Part shown: positions 10,467 through 20,407 of the stretch, piece after piece
How positions within the stretch are numbered: the first letter of the stretch is position 1
Layout of the letters: every line of letters starts with the position of its first letter
DNA from: Channallabes apus
Lineage: Eukaryota > Chordata > Actinopteri > Siluriformes > Clariidae
Assembly (NCBI GenBank): GCA_030522415.1
Contig: CM060121.1
Span: 23,770,142 to 23,834,141 of the forward strand
Length of the DNA: 64,000 nucleotides
Reading direction: 5' to 3'
Notes under the pieces: model-generated
The model's input: the letters and a program-made list of their open reading frames with translations, nothing else
Databases searched by the model: none
Told to the model about the DNA's origin: nothing
Made by a program: the position numbers and the translations under genes

Positions 10467-12086
10467 CAGTGGTGTGAAAAACTATTTACCCCCCTCCTGA
10501 TTTCTTATTCTTTTGCATGTTTGTCACACAAAATGTTTCTGATCATCAAACACATTTAACTATTAGTCAAAGTTAACACAAGTTAACACAAAATGCAGTT
10601 TTTAAATGAGGGGTTTTATTATTTAGGGAGAAAAAAAATCCAAACCTACATGGCCCTGTGTGAAAAAGTAATTGCCCCCTGAACCTAATAACTGGTTGGG
10701 CCACCCTTAGCAGCAATAACTGCAATCAAGCGTTTGCGATAACTTGCAACGAGTCTTTTACAGCGCTCAGGAGGAATTTTGGCCCACTCATCTTTGCAGA
10801 ATTGTTGTAATTCAGCTTTATTTGAGGGTTTTCTAGCATGAACCGCCTTTTTAAGGTCATGCCACAACATCTCAATAGAATTCAGTTCAGGACTTTGACT
10901 AGGCCACTCCAAAGTCTTCATTTTGTTTTTCTTCAGCCATTCAGAGGTGGATTTGCTGGTGTGTTTTGGGTCATTGTCCTCCTGCAACACCCAAGATCGC
11001 TTCAGCTTGAGTTGATGAACAGATGGCCGGACATTCTCCTTCAGGATTTTTTGGTAGACAGTAGAATTCATGGTTCCATCTATCACAGCAAGCCTTCCAG
11101 GTCCTGAAGCAGCAAAACAACCCCAGACCATCACACTACCACCACCATATTTTACTGTTGGTATGATGTTCTTTTTCTGAAATGCTGTGTTACTTTTACG
11201 CCAGATGTAACGGGACACGCACCTTCCAAAAAGTTCAACTTTTGTCTCGTCGGTCCACAAGGTATTTTCCCAAAAGTTTTGGCAATCATTGAGATGTTTT
11301 TTAGCAAAATTGAGACGAGCCTTAATGTTCTTTTTGCTTAAAAGTGGTTTGCGCCTTGGAAATCTGCCATGCAGCCCGTTTTTGCCCAGTCTCTTTCTTA
11401 TGGTGGAGTCGTGAACACTGACCTTAATTGAGGCAAGTGAGGCCTGCAGTTCTTTAGATGTTGTCGTGGGGTCTTTTGTGGCCTCTCGGATGAGTCGTCT
11501 CTGCGCTCTTGGGGTAATTTTGGTCGGCCGGCCACTCCTGGGAAGGTTCACCACTGTTCCATGTTTTTGCCATTTGTGGATAATGGCTCTCACTGTGGTT
11601 CGCTGGAGTCCCAAAGCTTTAGAAATGGCTTCATAACCTTTACCAGACTGATAGATCTCAATTACTTTTGTTCTCATTTGTTCCTGAATTTCTTTGGATC
11701 TTGGCATGATGTCTAGCTTTTGAGGTGCTTTTGGTCTACTTCTCTGTGTCAGGTAGCTCCTATTTAAGTGATTTCTTGATTGAAACAGGTGTGGCAGTAA
11801 TCAGGCCTGGGGGTGACTACAGAAATTGAACTCAGGTGTGATAAACCACAGTTAAGTTATTTTTTAACAAGGGGGGCAATCACTTTTTCACACAGGGCCA
11901 TGTAGATTTGGAGTTTTTTTTCTCCCTTAATAACGTAAACCTTCATTTAAAAACTGCATTTTGTGTTCAATTATGTTATCTTTGACTAATAGTTAACGGT
12001 TTTTGATGAGCAGAAACATTTAATTGTGACAAACATGCAAAAGAAAAAGAAATCAGGAAGGGGGCAAATAGTTTTTCACACCACTG
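10467..12086 (-). mobile_element. Complete Tc1-like transposon with open transposase frame
   Basis: The 1,620-bp element begins CAGTGGTGTGAAAAACTATT and ends with the inverted match, with TA at 10465-10466 and 12087-12088. The inverted repeats are long, about 210 bp (10467-10678 and 11874-12086). By eye the two repeats differ at roughly one base in ten, so the copy is not recent, although its gene is still open. Confidence 0.95.
10685..11707 (-). CDS. Tc1-family transposase, full length, 340 aa
   Basis: This is a cut-and-paste DDE transposase that acts on the element's own inverted repeats. The N-terminal part (residues about 1-110) has paired-like helix-turn-helix sequence (AISKALGLQRTTVRAIIHKW) and a GRPTK motif. 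The catalytic triad is visible: Asp in LWTDETKVELFG, the first Asp of LQEDNDPKHTS, and Glu in LNSIEMLWHDL, with 34 residues between the last two (DD34E). Length is normal for Tc1 transposases. No stop or frameshift interrupts it, unlike the other Tc1 copies here. The start Met lies in MPRSKEIQEQ, the usual Tc1 opening. Whether it still transposes cannot be told from sequence. Confidence 0.95.
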   Translation of the reverse strand: MPRSKEIQEQMRTKVIEIYQSGKGYEAISKALGLQRTTVRAIIHKWQKHGTVVNLPRSGRPTKITPRAQRRLIREATKDPTTTSKELQASLASIKVSVHDSTIRKRLGKNGLHGRFPRRKPLLSKKNIKARLNFAKKHLNDCQNFWENTLWTDETKVELFGRCVSRYIWRKSNTAFQKKNIIPTVKYGGGSVMVWGCFAASGPGRLAVIDGTMNSTVYQKILKENVRPSVHQLKLKRSWVLQEDNDPKHTSKSTSEWLKKNKMKTLEWPSQSPELNSIEMLWHDLKKAVHARKPSNKAELQQFCKDEWAKIPPERCKRLVASYRKRLIAVIAAKGGPTSY

Positions 12087-12241
12087 TATACTTTCAAAGT
12101 GTCCTGTTCAGCTTACATACTTGAATACACCTTTATGGAGATTATTATGGGATGTTGTTTTGTTTTTGCTAACTCACTCTACTGTATACTCCAGCACTGT
12201 GGTTGGGGCTATTTCTTTAAATCTCCATAACTACGACACTC

Positions 12242-12251
12242 TTTCACTTTC
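12242..12251 (-). promoter_or_regulatory. Candidate ISRE upstream of the RBM43/DTC gene
   Basis: TTTCACTTTC is the complement of GAAAGTGAAA, a perfect GAAANNGAAA interferon-stimulated response core, followed by CTTTC. It lies 431 bp before the start codon at 12682 and just before a possible 5' UTR exon that could end at a GTGAGG donor near 12315. Chance matches are possible. Confidence 0.45.
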
Positions 12252-12681
12252 CTTTCTGCACCACACACACACACACACACACGCGCGCAGAGAGAGAATA
12301 CATTGTTTGAATGGGTGAGGGATAAACAAAATGCAAACAATGCGGCACAGTGGTCGAATAAAGAAACAGAGGACGTCTGATTGAGCTGTGTTTACCTCAG
12401 GAACCGGTTAATAATGTCATTTAAATCAGTCACGAAGGTAAACTTCCTGTTGCATTTCTGGCGCATAGGCGAAATGTCTTCCTGATTTTTGAGGGGTGAA
12501 AATATATACTGTGTTTCAGTCTAATTTGCTGAGCCTATGGCTCATTAATATCTCTGCATACAATTCTATTAAATAACTAAACGAGTCTATGTTAAAATAA
12601 TTGTAATAGTAATGATTAAGGTCCCCCCCCCCCCTTTGTTTTGTTTCTTTGCTTTTTGTCCATATCTCGTTTGTCCAGCAG

Positions 12682-12897
12682 ATGGCGGAAGTGAGACATA
12701 CAGTATGCGTACGAGGACTTCCCGCCGATATGGAGCGCGAGCGGCTTGAAGATAAGCTTATGATCCATTTTCTGCGCGAGCGGAACGGAGGAGGCGAGAT
12801 CTCAAGCATCAGCATTAAAGCAGCAGATCCATGTGCCGTCATCACGTTTGAAGATAGCCGAGGTCACTTCCTCTTCCGTTCTAAAGAGTGTCTACAT
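12682..12897 (+). CDS. RBM43/DTC gene coding exon 1 (RRM/NID-like)
   Basis: The ATG directly follows a pyrimidine-rich tract and CAG, so it may be the start of a second exon behind a 5' UTR exon. The exon encodes MAEVRHTVCVRGLPADMERE through FRSKECLH. The chosen donor, CAT|GTGATA, is weak but gives phase 0; a read-through would hit a stop at 12907-12909. Confidence 0.75.
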
Positions 12898-15800
12898 GTG
12901 ATAAAGTGATAATGGATTATGTTGGCCAATTGTTTATGAATCAAGTAATAGACTATAACATGGGGTGTTGGTGGCTCAGTGGTAGGTTTCTCTCCTGCGG
13001 TGCGAAAGGCCTGGTTTCAAATCCTAGCCAAACCCTACTAAACCTCAGCCCGGATGAAATGGGTTGCGTCAGGGAGGGCATCCGGCATAAAACCTGTGTC
13101 AAATTGTTGTGCGGTCTGCTGTGACGACCCTCTGATGGGAGCAGTCGAAAGACTAACAACAATTGAAACATACTAGCCTGTTGTCCTTGTGCTTTCCTCT
13201 TACAGGATACTCCTAAAGACATGAAGCATAGTGGGTTGTGTAGGGTGCAGGTCCGTGCAGAGACGTTTAAAAAGTTAAAAAAGATAGAACAGGCTGAATA
13301 ACAACAACTCACATTCATGACGAATCTAATATGGAATTTCATCATATTGTATGAATATCATCAGGTGGGGACAACGCAAAGCAAATGTAGCCTATGTTTT
13401 ACCTGCTGCTCCTGTTGCTGATAGTGCTGGAGGGCAGGGCTGTGTTCTGAGACTTTTTTTTTTTTTTTTAATATGATAAATATAATAATCCAGAATTATG
13501 TGGATATCCATATTAGATCATTTTTAGTGAAATAAAAGCCCTCCAGAAAAGAAGGGAAAAGTCCTGTAACTTACTTTAAAACTGAACATGTTCCCTAAAA
13601 CAGTGGACACAGAGCTACAGACCCCCCTGTAACCCCTTTACCCAGTTAGCTAGCAGTTAATGACCACCACTACTTGTGCAGTTCATAAAAGGACAGGTGA
13701 TGTTTGTCGCGCTGTTGCACAAACAGCATGCTCATTTATTTCAATTCATTTGTTGTTATAGACTATAGTGTGCGCTGTACACCCTATTTACTGTTTTGTT
13801 GCAGTCTGCACCTTCCAATTAATTTGCCTGCTTCTCCTCCAACTCCGCACCAGCCAGCCTGCAGAAAATGCGCGTGCACTTTGCGAGCTCGTACCCGGCT
13901 TGTAACGAGCGCGCGCTGCCCTCAAGGGCGAGCATTGGCTAATGGCAGTCATGTGACTGATGCAAGCCAGATCCTTTTATTTAGCAAAATTGAGATTAAT
14001 AGTTACAATTTTATTTTAGTTGATCGGCAAAGACAGGGCTCCATACGTACATCCACAGAAAAAAAAAAAAAAAACCCCAACAACAAAATAAAAAACCCAA
14101 GAAAAGGGCACTTGAGGCATCCTGGAGGAAAGGGGCAGGCAAGCACCCTCTGCCCCCCCCCCCCTCCCCCACGTGCCTGGTAGGGTGTATCCTGCAGCCT
14201 ATGCTAAGTTCCCTGAGAGCGACTCCAATGCCTCTTTTCCACTGCATAGAACGGCACGACACGGTTCAGTTCAACTCACTTCGGTTCGGCGCAGTTTCGC
14301 TCGGTTTGCGCTTCCACTGCAGTGTAGTAACGCTTTAGCGTGGGCGGGATTACTCACGCGCGTGGCGCCGCTACTGCCGTAACGTCATCATAAACGCGCC
14401 ACAAACAAACACACAACAATGGAGCATATCGACGGCATGGTGTTCTTCATTCTCGGCATGTGGATGTTTTTAACAGCGAGACGAAGGAGTTTGTTTCAAA
14501 AGAGGCCAACGGTTAATACAAAAAGGTACGTGCGATCCTTCTCTGGCTGTTCTAAATATAGCGGTTCTGTTGTGTCTCGTGTCGCAAGTTCGGTGATGCA
14601 GTAATGACCATTTTCTCCGGCTAATCAGTGACCAGCAGAGTTTACACGTCACGTTTTGGTAACGGTTCGGCGCGCTTGGAACCTCGGCTGAGGTGGTACG
14701 AAAGAAAAGGACCAGGTACCATGTACTGTTCCCAGTGGAAAACCCCCCAAAAGTGAGTAGAACTGAACCGTGTCGTACTATGCAGTGGAAAAGCGCCACA
14801 AGTCACCCATAACCCTACGCAGGATGCCTGGTGTAAATAATGGATGGATGAACATAAAATAATACCCCTTATATTTCCTGAGCATGGAGACAGGGTAGAG
14901 TATTTCCATCCGTCCATATAGGAACAATGGAGGCCAATGTTGACCACTGTAGTTATTCCCATTTTTATGGCCGTTTTGGATCTCCGGTCAACATTCAGAC
15001 ATGCAATCAAATCAAATCAAATCTGGACCTTGGATGTGCAAGGCAACAGTGTGAACAATGTGTTACCAACCTAAAGTATTTTCCAGTAATAGCACTGCGT
15101 GAAGTGCTTTATTTCTCTTAAACTTCAAAATTTGCCAAGGATTAATTGAATGATTAATTGTACTATTCAACTATTTACTGTAGTGAAACCTTCCGAAAAA
15201 AAAACAAATTTTCTGCATTTACTGGCATTAGAAGAATTTAAATTCACCCTCGTTGTTAAATTAAAGGCACATGCTTACCTCTCCGATTGACACTAGAGAC
15301 TTTACCACTGAGAAAGTCATCATATAACAGTTAGACATGTTTTTAATGAAATTTGTCAAGGATCCACGTCACACGTCTTTGTATAAGTTGTTACAATAGA
15401 AATGGTGAGAAGTTTCAAATTTTCTATATGGTGTGCACAAGTACAATGTACAATGTTCAGTGGAATATGTTTACTTTGAATGTTTTCCCATAGCACCTAC
15501 AGTATAGACACAAGCATACATCATTGACAAAACTGCACAGTGTAAGAGATGAGACAGGAAATGGAATGGAATTGACAACCAGTGATTATTTTATTTAAAA
15601 ATAAATAAATAAAATAACTCAAGCATCATAAGAGACACACATCACATCTGAACTACAGTCTAACCAGAATTAAAGAAGTCAATCAAATATTTGCAGCATA
15701 CTTACCATTACAGCACTTCTGATAATGCTGTGATTTTAAGATTATTCTGGACTGATTCATTTACATTTTATTCTCCAAGGCTGTAAAAGAATAATATCTA

Positions 15801-18800
15801 TACATATTTTTCCTCATTTGATTATGTACATATTTGCTCATTTTCTCCATTTCTGACTTCCTACAGTTGCTCACAATGTGTGCAGTCATAGTCCACACGT
15901 TTTAGAGGTAGATGGTAAGCTGTATGACCTTTCTTTGAGTTTTCCTGGGCAAGAGTCAATACACCTGAACAAGGTATGCTAGAAGGACAAGAATCAATTG
16001 CAAATTTTATTTTTTAAAGCCTAGAAATATAAATGGTGTCCTGTTATGTTTTTTTATGTTTCTTTTTTTTCTGACATCTCTCTGCAGGCCATACTTGATA
16101 TGTCTGTGACAATAGATTGCAAGCGTTTGCCATTGGGTGAAGTAACTATAAAAACTGTCACTGAACAATTTCCAGATATCGCTGTTAATTACATTAAGCC
16201 TCAGAGGCACTGCACCTTAAAAGGATGCTATACGGAGGTTAAAGAAGTGGTATCATACTTGACAGAGCTTCTTGTAGACTTTGAACCTCCACATGAGGAA
16301 AGTGATAGAGTTCATGTACATCATAAAGGAAAAGACGACCCTTCAGACCAATCCCATGGACCTCACTTTGGTGGAGATGTTTCTTTGCATCGCGAATGTT
16401 CAAATGTAAATGGTGTAAAAGAATCACAGGGACAAACACACTCTGATGAGAAGTTAAAAGACTGGGTAGATGCAGTAAGTGTGGAGGCACTTTCCCTAAT
16501 CATGGAGGCAGATGTATTTGCATATCTATGCAACAGAAGTGAGAAGTACCAGAGTATATTGCAAAACCATGGCATCCATGTGGTTGATGTCACATCTGCA
16601 GGAGTCACCACACTGTATTTGCAATCGAATGCAAACGGCAAAACCGGGTCAAAAGCAGAAAAACACTTAAACCATGCCCGCAAAGAGCTAAGTCAACTTT
16701 ACCAGCAGCTGGAGGGTAATTTGAGAAGAACTCAGATTCCAAGAAGTGCCCTCAACCTGGATGGAGAACAAACTGAAGCATTTAGGGATGTAGAGTCAAT
16801 ACTGCCCAAAGTGCTCATCAGCTATGATCAGACCCATGTTTACATTGTAGGTGAGAGCAGTGAAGTCTCTCAGGCCAAACAGATCCTGCAGTTTGGTTCC
16901 CCTAATGAGAATTTAAGAGCAAAGCAAGAAATCTCATTTACATCATCTCCTTCGAGCTCCTACACCCCAATTGCTGAATCAGAGACAAGGCAGATGGTTG
17001 TAGTGAATAGTGAAAGCAGTCCCATTACCCCCAAAATGAGAGTCTCTGATGCTGAGAGAGGAGTAAGGACTGGGGAGGAATACAGACTGGCTGCTCGATT
17101 TAAGAACTCTGACATGGGCTTACTGGGGTTTGGCCATATAGAAAGAGGAAGATCAAAAGAGTGCCAAGATTTAACCAAAGCCATTCAAACATCAAATTCC
17201 GGACCAAATCTATCCACAAATTCCTCACTTGTTAATGCAGTTACAGTCAATAGTGACCGAAACAGGACTTCTCAGTTTGGTGCTTTCAAATACACTGGTG
17301 TAAATAATGTGGAGGATGATATCCCGTTTCAGACAATGGAGCCACCATCCCTTACAGGCACATTGAAAAACAGTGGTCAGGTCTCAAACAAAGACAAAAC
17401 AAATTCTGTAACTGTTACCCCCCGAGTGGCACCTGCATTCATAACTCCACTTAACTCACCTGTGAATGACCTTACACGGCTTGAGAAACTGTCTACAGGA
17501 CCTACAATAGACTCTACAACCACCTCTACTTCTTCCTTACGAAGGGCAAATAGTTTTTCAGGCCAGCAATCACAAAAACAGATGATACCAAAGACTGTAA
17601 CTGGCGAGAAGTCATGTCTTGCAACAAATTCTTTTAGGAGACCCAGATCCAGTAGCCTAAATAGGATGTCTGCACAGTCACTTAAAAGCAGCACTGTATC
17701 AAAGGACATCATTGTACCTACACTGAGATGGAGTTATATAAAAGAGGCTTACCAGTCTGATCTAAAGTCTCTGCTTTCTGAACTCAAAGTGTCAGAGAAC
17801 CCCATAGACAAGTCTAAGACTATGGTTATTCTAAAGGGATCAGCATCATCCAAGGTTGAAGAATGTCAGCATGAGCTTCAAAAGCTAGTTGATGGGATAG
17901 GTTTAGACTTTTGTGTCCAAAATCTTAAACTGGCAGATCTTGGTGTGACTGAAGGCAATGATATGTTGAAGGAATGTTGCTTGAACATACGCTCACATTT
18001 CAGCAAAATTGTACTGCAGTATGTAAAGGATGCCGTATTTCTGATGGGACCTAAATCTCAGTGTTTTCAAGCCATTGAAATGTTAAAAGAATTGTTTCCT
18101 AATGGATTATCTCATTCTGAATCTTTGGTCAATACCTACGCCCATAGCGGAAGTATAGATCCAAGTCAAGCAAATGCATTAGCTAACCAGACACTAATTA
18201 AAAGTAGTAGTCAGATTAGATCATATCAGACCAAAGCTAATAGTGAGAGTGCTGCAAAAGACAGACTAAAAGGATGCAAATTTGAGCCCATGATTGCAAG
18301 TTATGTGGAATCACCAAAGCCAGTGGCCAAGGATACACTTAAGAAAGCTTCAGATTTGGAAATATGCAAGACCAGCCTATTACCTGGTAAATATTCGGAG
18401 GTAAGTGGAGTGCCGCTGGGACCGAGGGATGACTGGCAGAAGCCTTCATCACTCACAATCCAGAAAAGCCAAAAAGCAACTACTCTGCCTTTGAAACAGT
18501 CCAACTTTCCAGTCTGTAAACAGCTGGGAACGTGTGTGTGTGGAGAGAATGGTACACCAACAAGCTGTGGTGTTGTTCTCTGCTCCGACTGTACTCTACT
18601 TCATGCTCAGTGTACAGAATGTACTAGAGTGAATGAAGCCAGAAAAGCTTCAAAGGAAACGCAAGTTCATTTACTCAAAGAGGATCAGAATACCGAGGAG
18701 CTCAAAGCAAAAGAGGCTCAAAGCATAAAACCAAAACAGGAACAAGGCATTCAGGGCAGAATGAGGTGTACAGAGTTGTCAGTGAAGCTGCCAGGCTTTG

Positions 18801-20407
18801 AGCAATACAGAACAATCAAGATTACCTACTCCATACCTGACGGCATTCAGGGAGTATGTGTGCTTTCCACCCATGTTATATTTTATATTTGAAATGACAT
18901 TTTTGTCATACATTTCTTATACTCAAATCTACTTTGTATCTCTCACAGGAGGAACATCCTAACCCTGGACTACCATTTCAAGGAGATGTATTTGATGCCT
19001 ATTTGCCACTCTTTTCAAAGGGGCAAGGCTTATTGAAATGCCTTGAGAAAGCATTTAAGCAAGGGTTTACCTTTACCGTGTGCCCAAGTCGAGCTAAAGT
19101 AACATGGAGCAGAATCCCACACAAGACCAAAATCACAGGAGGCAAGAGTGGGTGAGTTTAATTACACAAATAAACTCAAAAAACAAATAAGGAATGATTA
19201 GAGATATGACCAGAGGAAAATGTGGTAGTTCTCTCATATGTAAAGGAAACATTTAACTTTTATTGATGACAAAAAAAAAAAAAGCTATTGTGTTCTTTAT
19301 ATTCGGCTGAGAAATTGAAAATACTTTATAATATGAAGGGGAATCAAATTTTCGCACTCTGGCTCTAGAAATTATTTTAATAAAATAATTTTTTTTTAAA
19401 ATCTTTTTCCCTCATTAAATCCATTCCTTGATTTAAAAAATGTTTTAGCCGGTTCATCAGAAATGAATTTGCATCCTTCGCTTTTAAGATCAGGACTATA
19501 GGAAAGATGCTTTAACACAAAGTTTTTGCAGAGTGGACAGTTTGAGCAGAAGTGTGCGGACTTGCATCGTCATGCACGATCACAACACCCTCTGTGTTTA
19601 ATCAGAAGTTTAGGGTTTAGCCCATCAATAAGCAGCTAACTCTAATGAGCACTGTTGATTGGTGAATCTTTTTTTCGCCCAATACCGGCCCTTGAGAATC
19701 CCAGAAAACTATAAGCATAAATTTTCCAGCTAATGGTTGACTTTTGAACGTTTCTTAGTCGGCGATTGAGGATGTTTCCGTTCCATACTCTGCCTTTTAC
19801 TCTCAGGCTCGTAGTGATGAATCCATGTCTCGCCAACAGTAATGATTCTCTTTAAGAAACTTTAACCTTGTTTAGAGTATAGTTCCAAATGATGTTTGCA
19901 GATGCAAATGCTTCTGTTTATGTTTTTCCATAAATAACAGCACCCTCACCCCCTCAGGCCACAAAAAAAAACTAACTGCAGCACTGTTTTTCTTCTGTGC
20001 AACTCATAAGTGGGGCATCCATTTTTGCTCACACTGCAGTTACAAGTGAACTGATAACACGAAAAACTATAAGCATAAATTTCACACCTGCACAGGCAGT
20101 GATTTGGGGAGACAGTAGCATTGAACAGAAAGCGCTGATAAGACCAACAGAAGTTTTAATATAACCGCATTTTTGAACCGTATCACTCATATAAATATAA
20201 AATTTGGAATTAAGTTGTAATAATATTACAACACTGGATTGTTGTAATAAAGATAAAGTAATAAGTTTGTTAAAGGTAATAAGGTTGGTTTGTAACCGTT
20301 TTTTTATTTTATTTTATGTGTCCCCCCACAGGAATGGATATCCTGACTCAACATATCTTAAAGACTTGTCTGAGGCATTGAGGACTTGCGGGATTGAAGG
20401 AGTTTAA
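12682..20407 (+). CDS. RBM43-like / Deltex C-terminal (DTX3L-related) fusion protein (whole gene, 5 coding exons)
   Basis: Proposed exons 12682-12897, 13206-13292, 16088-18853, 18949-19151 and 20332-20407 join to 3348 nt (1115 residues). Residues 1-100 form an RRM/NID-like domain (TVCVRGLPADM, KLMIHFLRERNGGGEI), as in RBM43, IFI35/NMI and PARP14-type proteins. Residues 102-370 follow RBM43 (AILDMSVT, EADVFAYL, then HVYIVGESSEVSQAK). Residues 370-640 are Ser/Thr/Asn-rich and probably disordered. About 645-772 is a further KH-like block. Residues 917-946 are a Cys/His cluster. From about 991 the protein is a DTC domain (IPDGIQG|EEHPNPGLPFQG, HKT, NGYPDSTYL). DTC domains bind ADP-ribose and help Deltex ligases ubiquitinate targets; DTX3L works with PARP9 in interferon responses. 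Function here is inferred. Exon 1-2 joints are less certain than the rest. Confidence 0.8.
12963..13166 (+). mobile_element. tRNA-derived SINE (intron 1 of RBM43/DTC gene)
   Basis: The head keeps a tRNA-like A box (TGGCTCAGTGGTAGG) and B box (GGTTTCAAATCC). The body and tail (GAGGGCATCCGGCATAAAAC, GACGACCCTCTGATGGGAGC, AGACTAACAACA) match the copy at 5461-5662. Confidence 0.8.
13206..13292 (+). CDS. RBM43/DTC gene putative coding exon 2
   Basis: A strong acceptor (CTTTCCTCTTACAG) opens a short frame, DTPKDMKHSGLCRVQVRAET then FKKLKKIEQ. Joined to exon 3 it aligns without gaps to the RBM43 segment before AILDLS. No GT donor fits; the exon must end at CAG|GCTGAA (a GC donor) or the frame stops at 13298-13300. 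The exon is plausible but unproven. Confidence 0.5.
13293..14100. other. Intron 2 of RBM43/DTC gene, first part
   Basis: No exon or recognised repeat. A poly-T run lies near 13455 and a short CpG-rich patch at about 13868-13930. The longer frames here have no family features and run into repeat DNA. Confidence 0.45.
14170..14860. mobile_element. Degenerate RTE-type tail split by a MITE
   Basis: Before 14229 the sequence reads GTAGGGTGTATCCTGCAGCC, and after 14798 it continues with CCCTACGCAGGATGCCTGG and ATGGATGGATGA, resembling the RTE-type tail also seen at 9300-9420. The MITE at 14229-14798 therefore landed in an older repeat. Confidence 0.5.
14229..14798. mobile_element. PIF/Harbinger-like MITE
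   Basis: Inverted ends TGCCTCTTTTCCACTGCAT and ATGCAGTGGAAAAGCGCCA lie 570 bp apart, with matching GGTTCAGTT-type subterminal sequence. CAA flanks both sides (14226-14228 and 14799-14801), a 3-bp duplication as in PIF/Harbinger. A short plus-strand frame (14419-14604) begins MEHIDGMVFFILGMWMFL; it may be a relic of an element-encoded protein. Confidence 0.72.
14861..16087. other. Intron 2 of RBM43/DTC gene, last part
   Basis: AT-rich intron sequence ending in the pyrimidine-rich acceptor before 16088. No gene or recognised repeat. Confidence 0.5.
16088..18853 (+). CDS. RBM43/DTC gene coding exon 3 (large central exon)
   Basis: This 2,766-nt exon (922 codons, phase 0) starts after CTCTCTGCAG and ends GGA|GTATGT. 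It encodes RBM43-like sequence, the disordered linker, the second KH-like block, the Cys/His cluster and the start of the DTC domain. The open frame continues 43 nt upstream of the acceptor, but that part is intron. Confidence 0.9.
18949..19151 (+). CDS. RBM43/DTC gene coding exon 4 (DTC core)
   Basis: The acceptor is TCTCACAG|GAG. The exon encodes EEHPNPGLPFQG, the AYLPLF segment, FTFTVCPSRAKVTW and IPHKTK. The donor is GTGAGT, phase 2. Confidence 0.92.
19333..20190 (-). mobile_element. Degenerate mariner element, second copy (intron 4)
   Basis: It shares long stretches with 1354-2342, including TAATGATTCTCTTTAAGAAA and CGATTGAGGATGTTTCC. Minus-strand translation gives a decayed ETWIHHYEPES-like block. 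Frames are broken. This copy lacks the SINE found in the first. Confidence 0.75.
20332..20407 (+). CDS. RBM43/DTC gene coding exon 5 (DTC end)
   Basis: The acceptor CCCCCCACAG leads into NGYPDSTYLKDLSEALRTCG and a stop after IEGV. The GYPD.YL motif is a Deltex C-terminal hallmark. Confidence 0.92.

Noticed and set aside
12963..13035. Possible tRNA gene
   Set aside because: The A and B boxes belong to a SINE head; the cloverleaf is degenerate and the SINE tail follows.
13704..14183. 159-codon plus-strand frame in intron 2 of the RBM43/DTC gene
   Set aside because: It crosses a CpG patch, an A run and an RTE-like repeat, and shows no domain or splice support.
16046..16087. Upstream start codon of the large exon
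   Set aside because: A clear acceptor (TCTCTCTGCAG) lies at 16087 and the RBM43-like match starts just after it.
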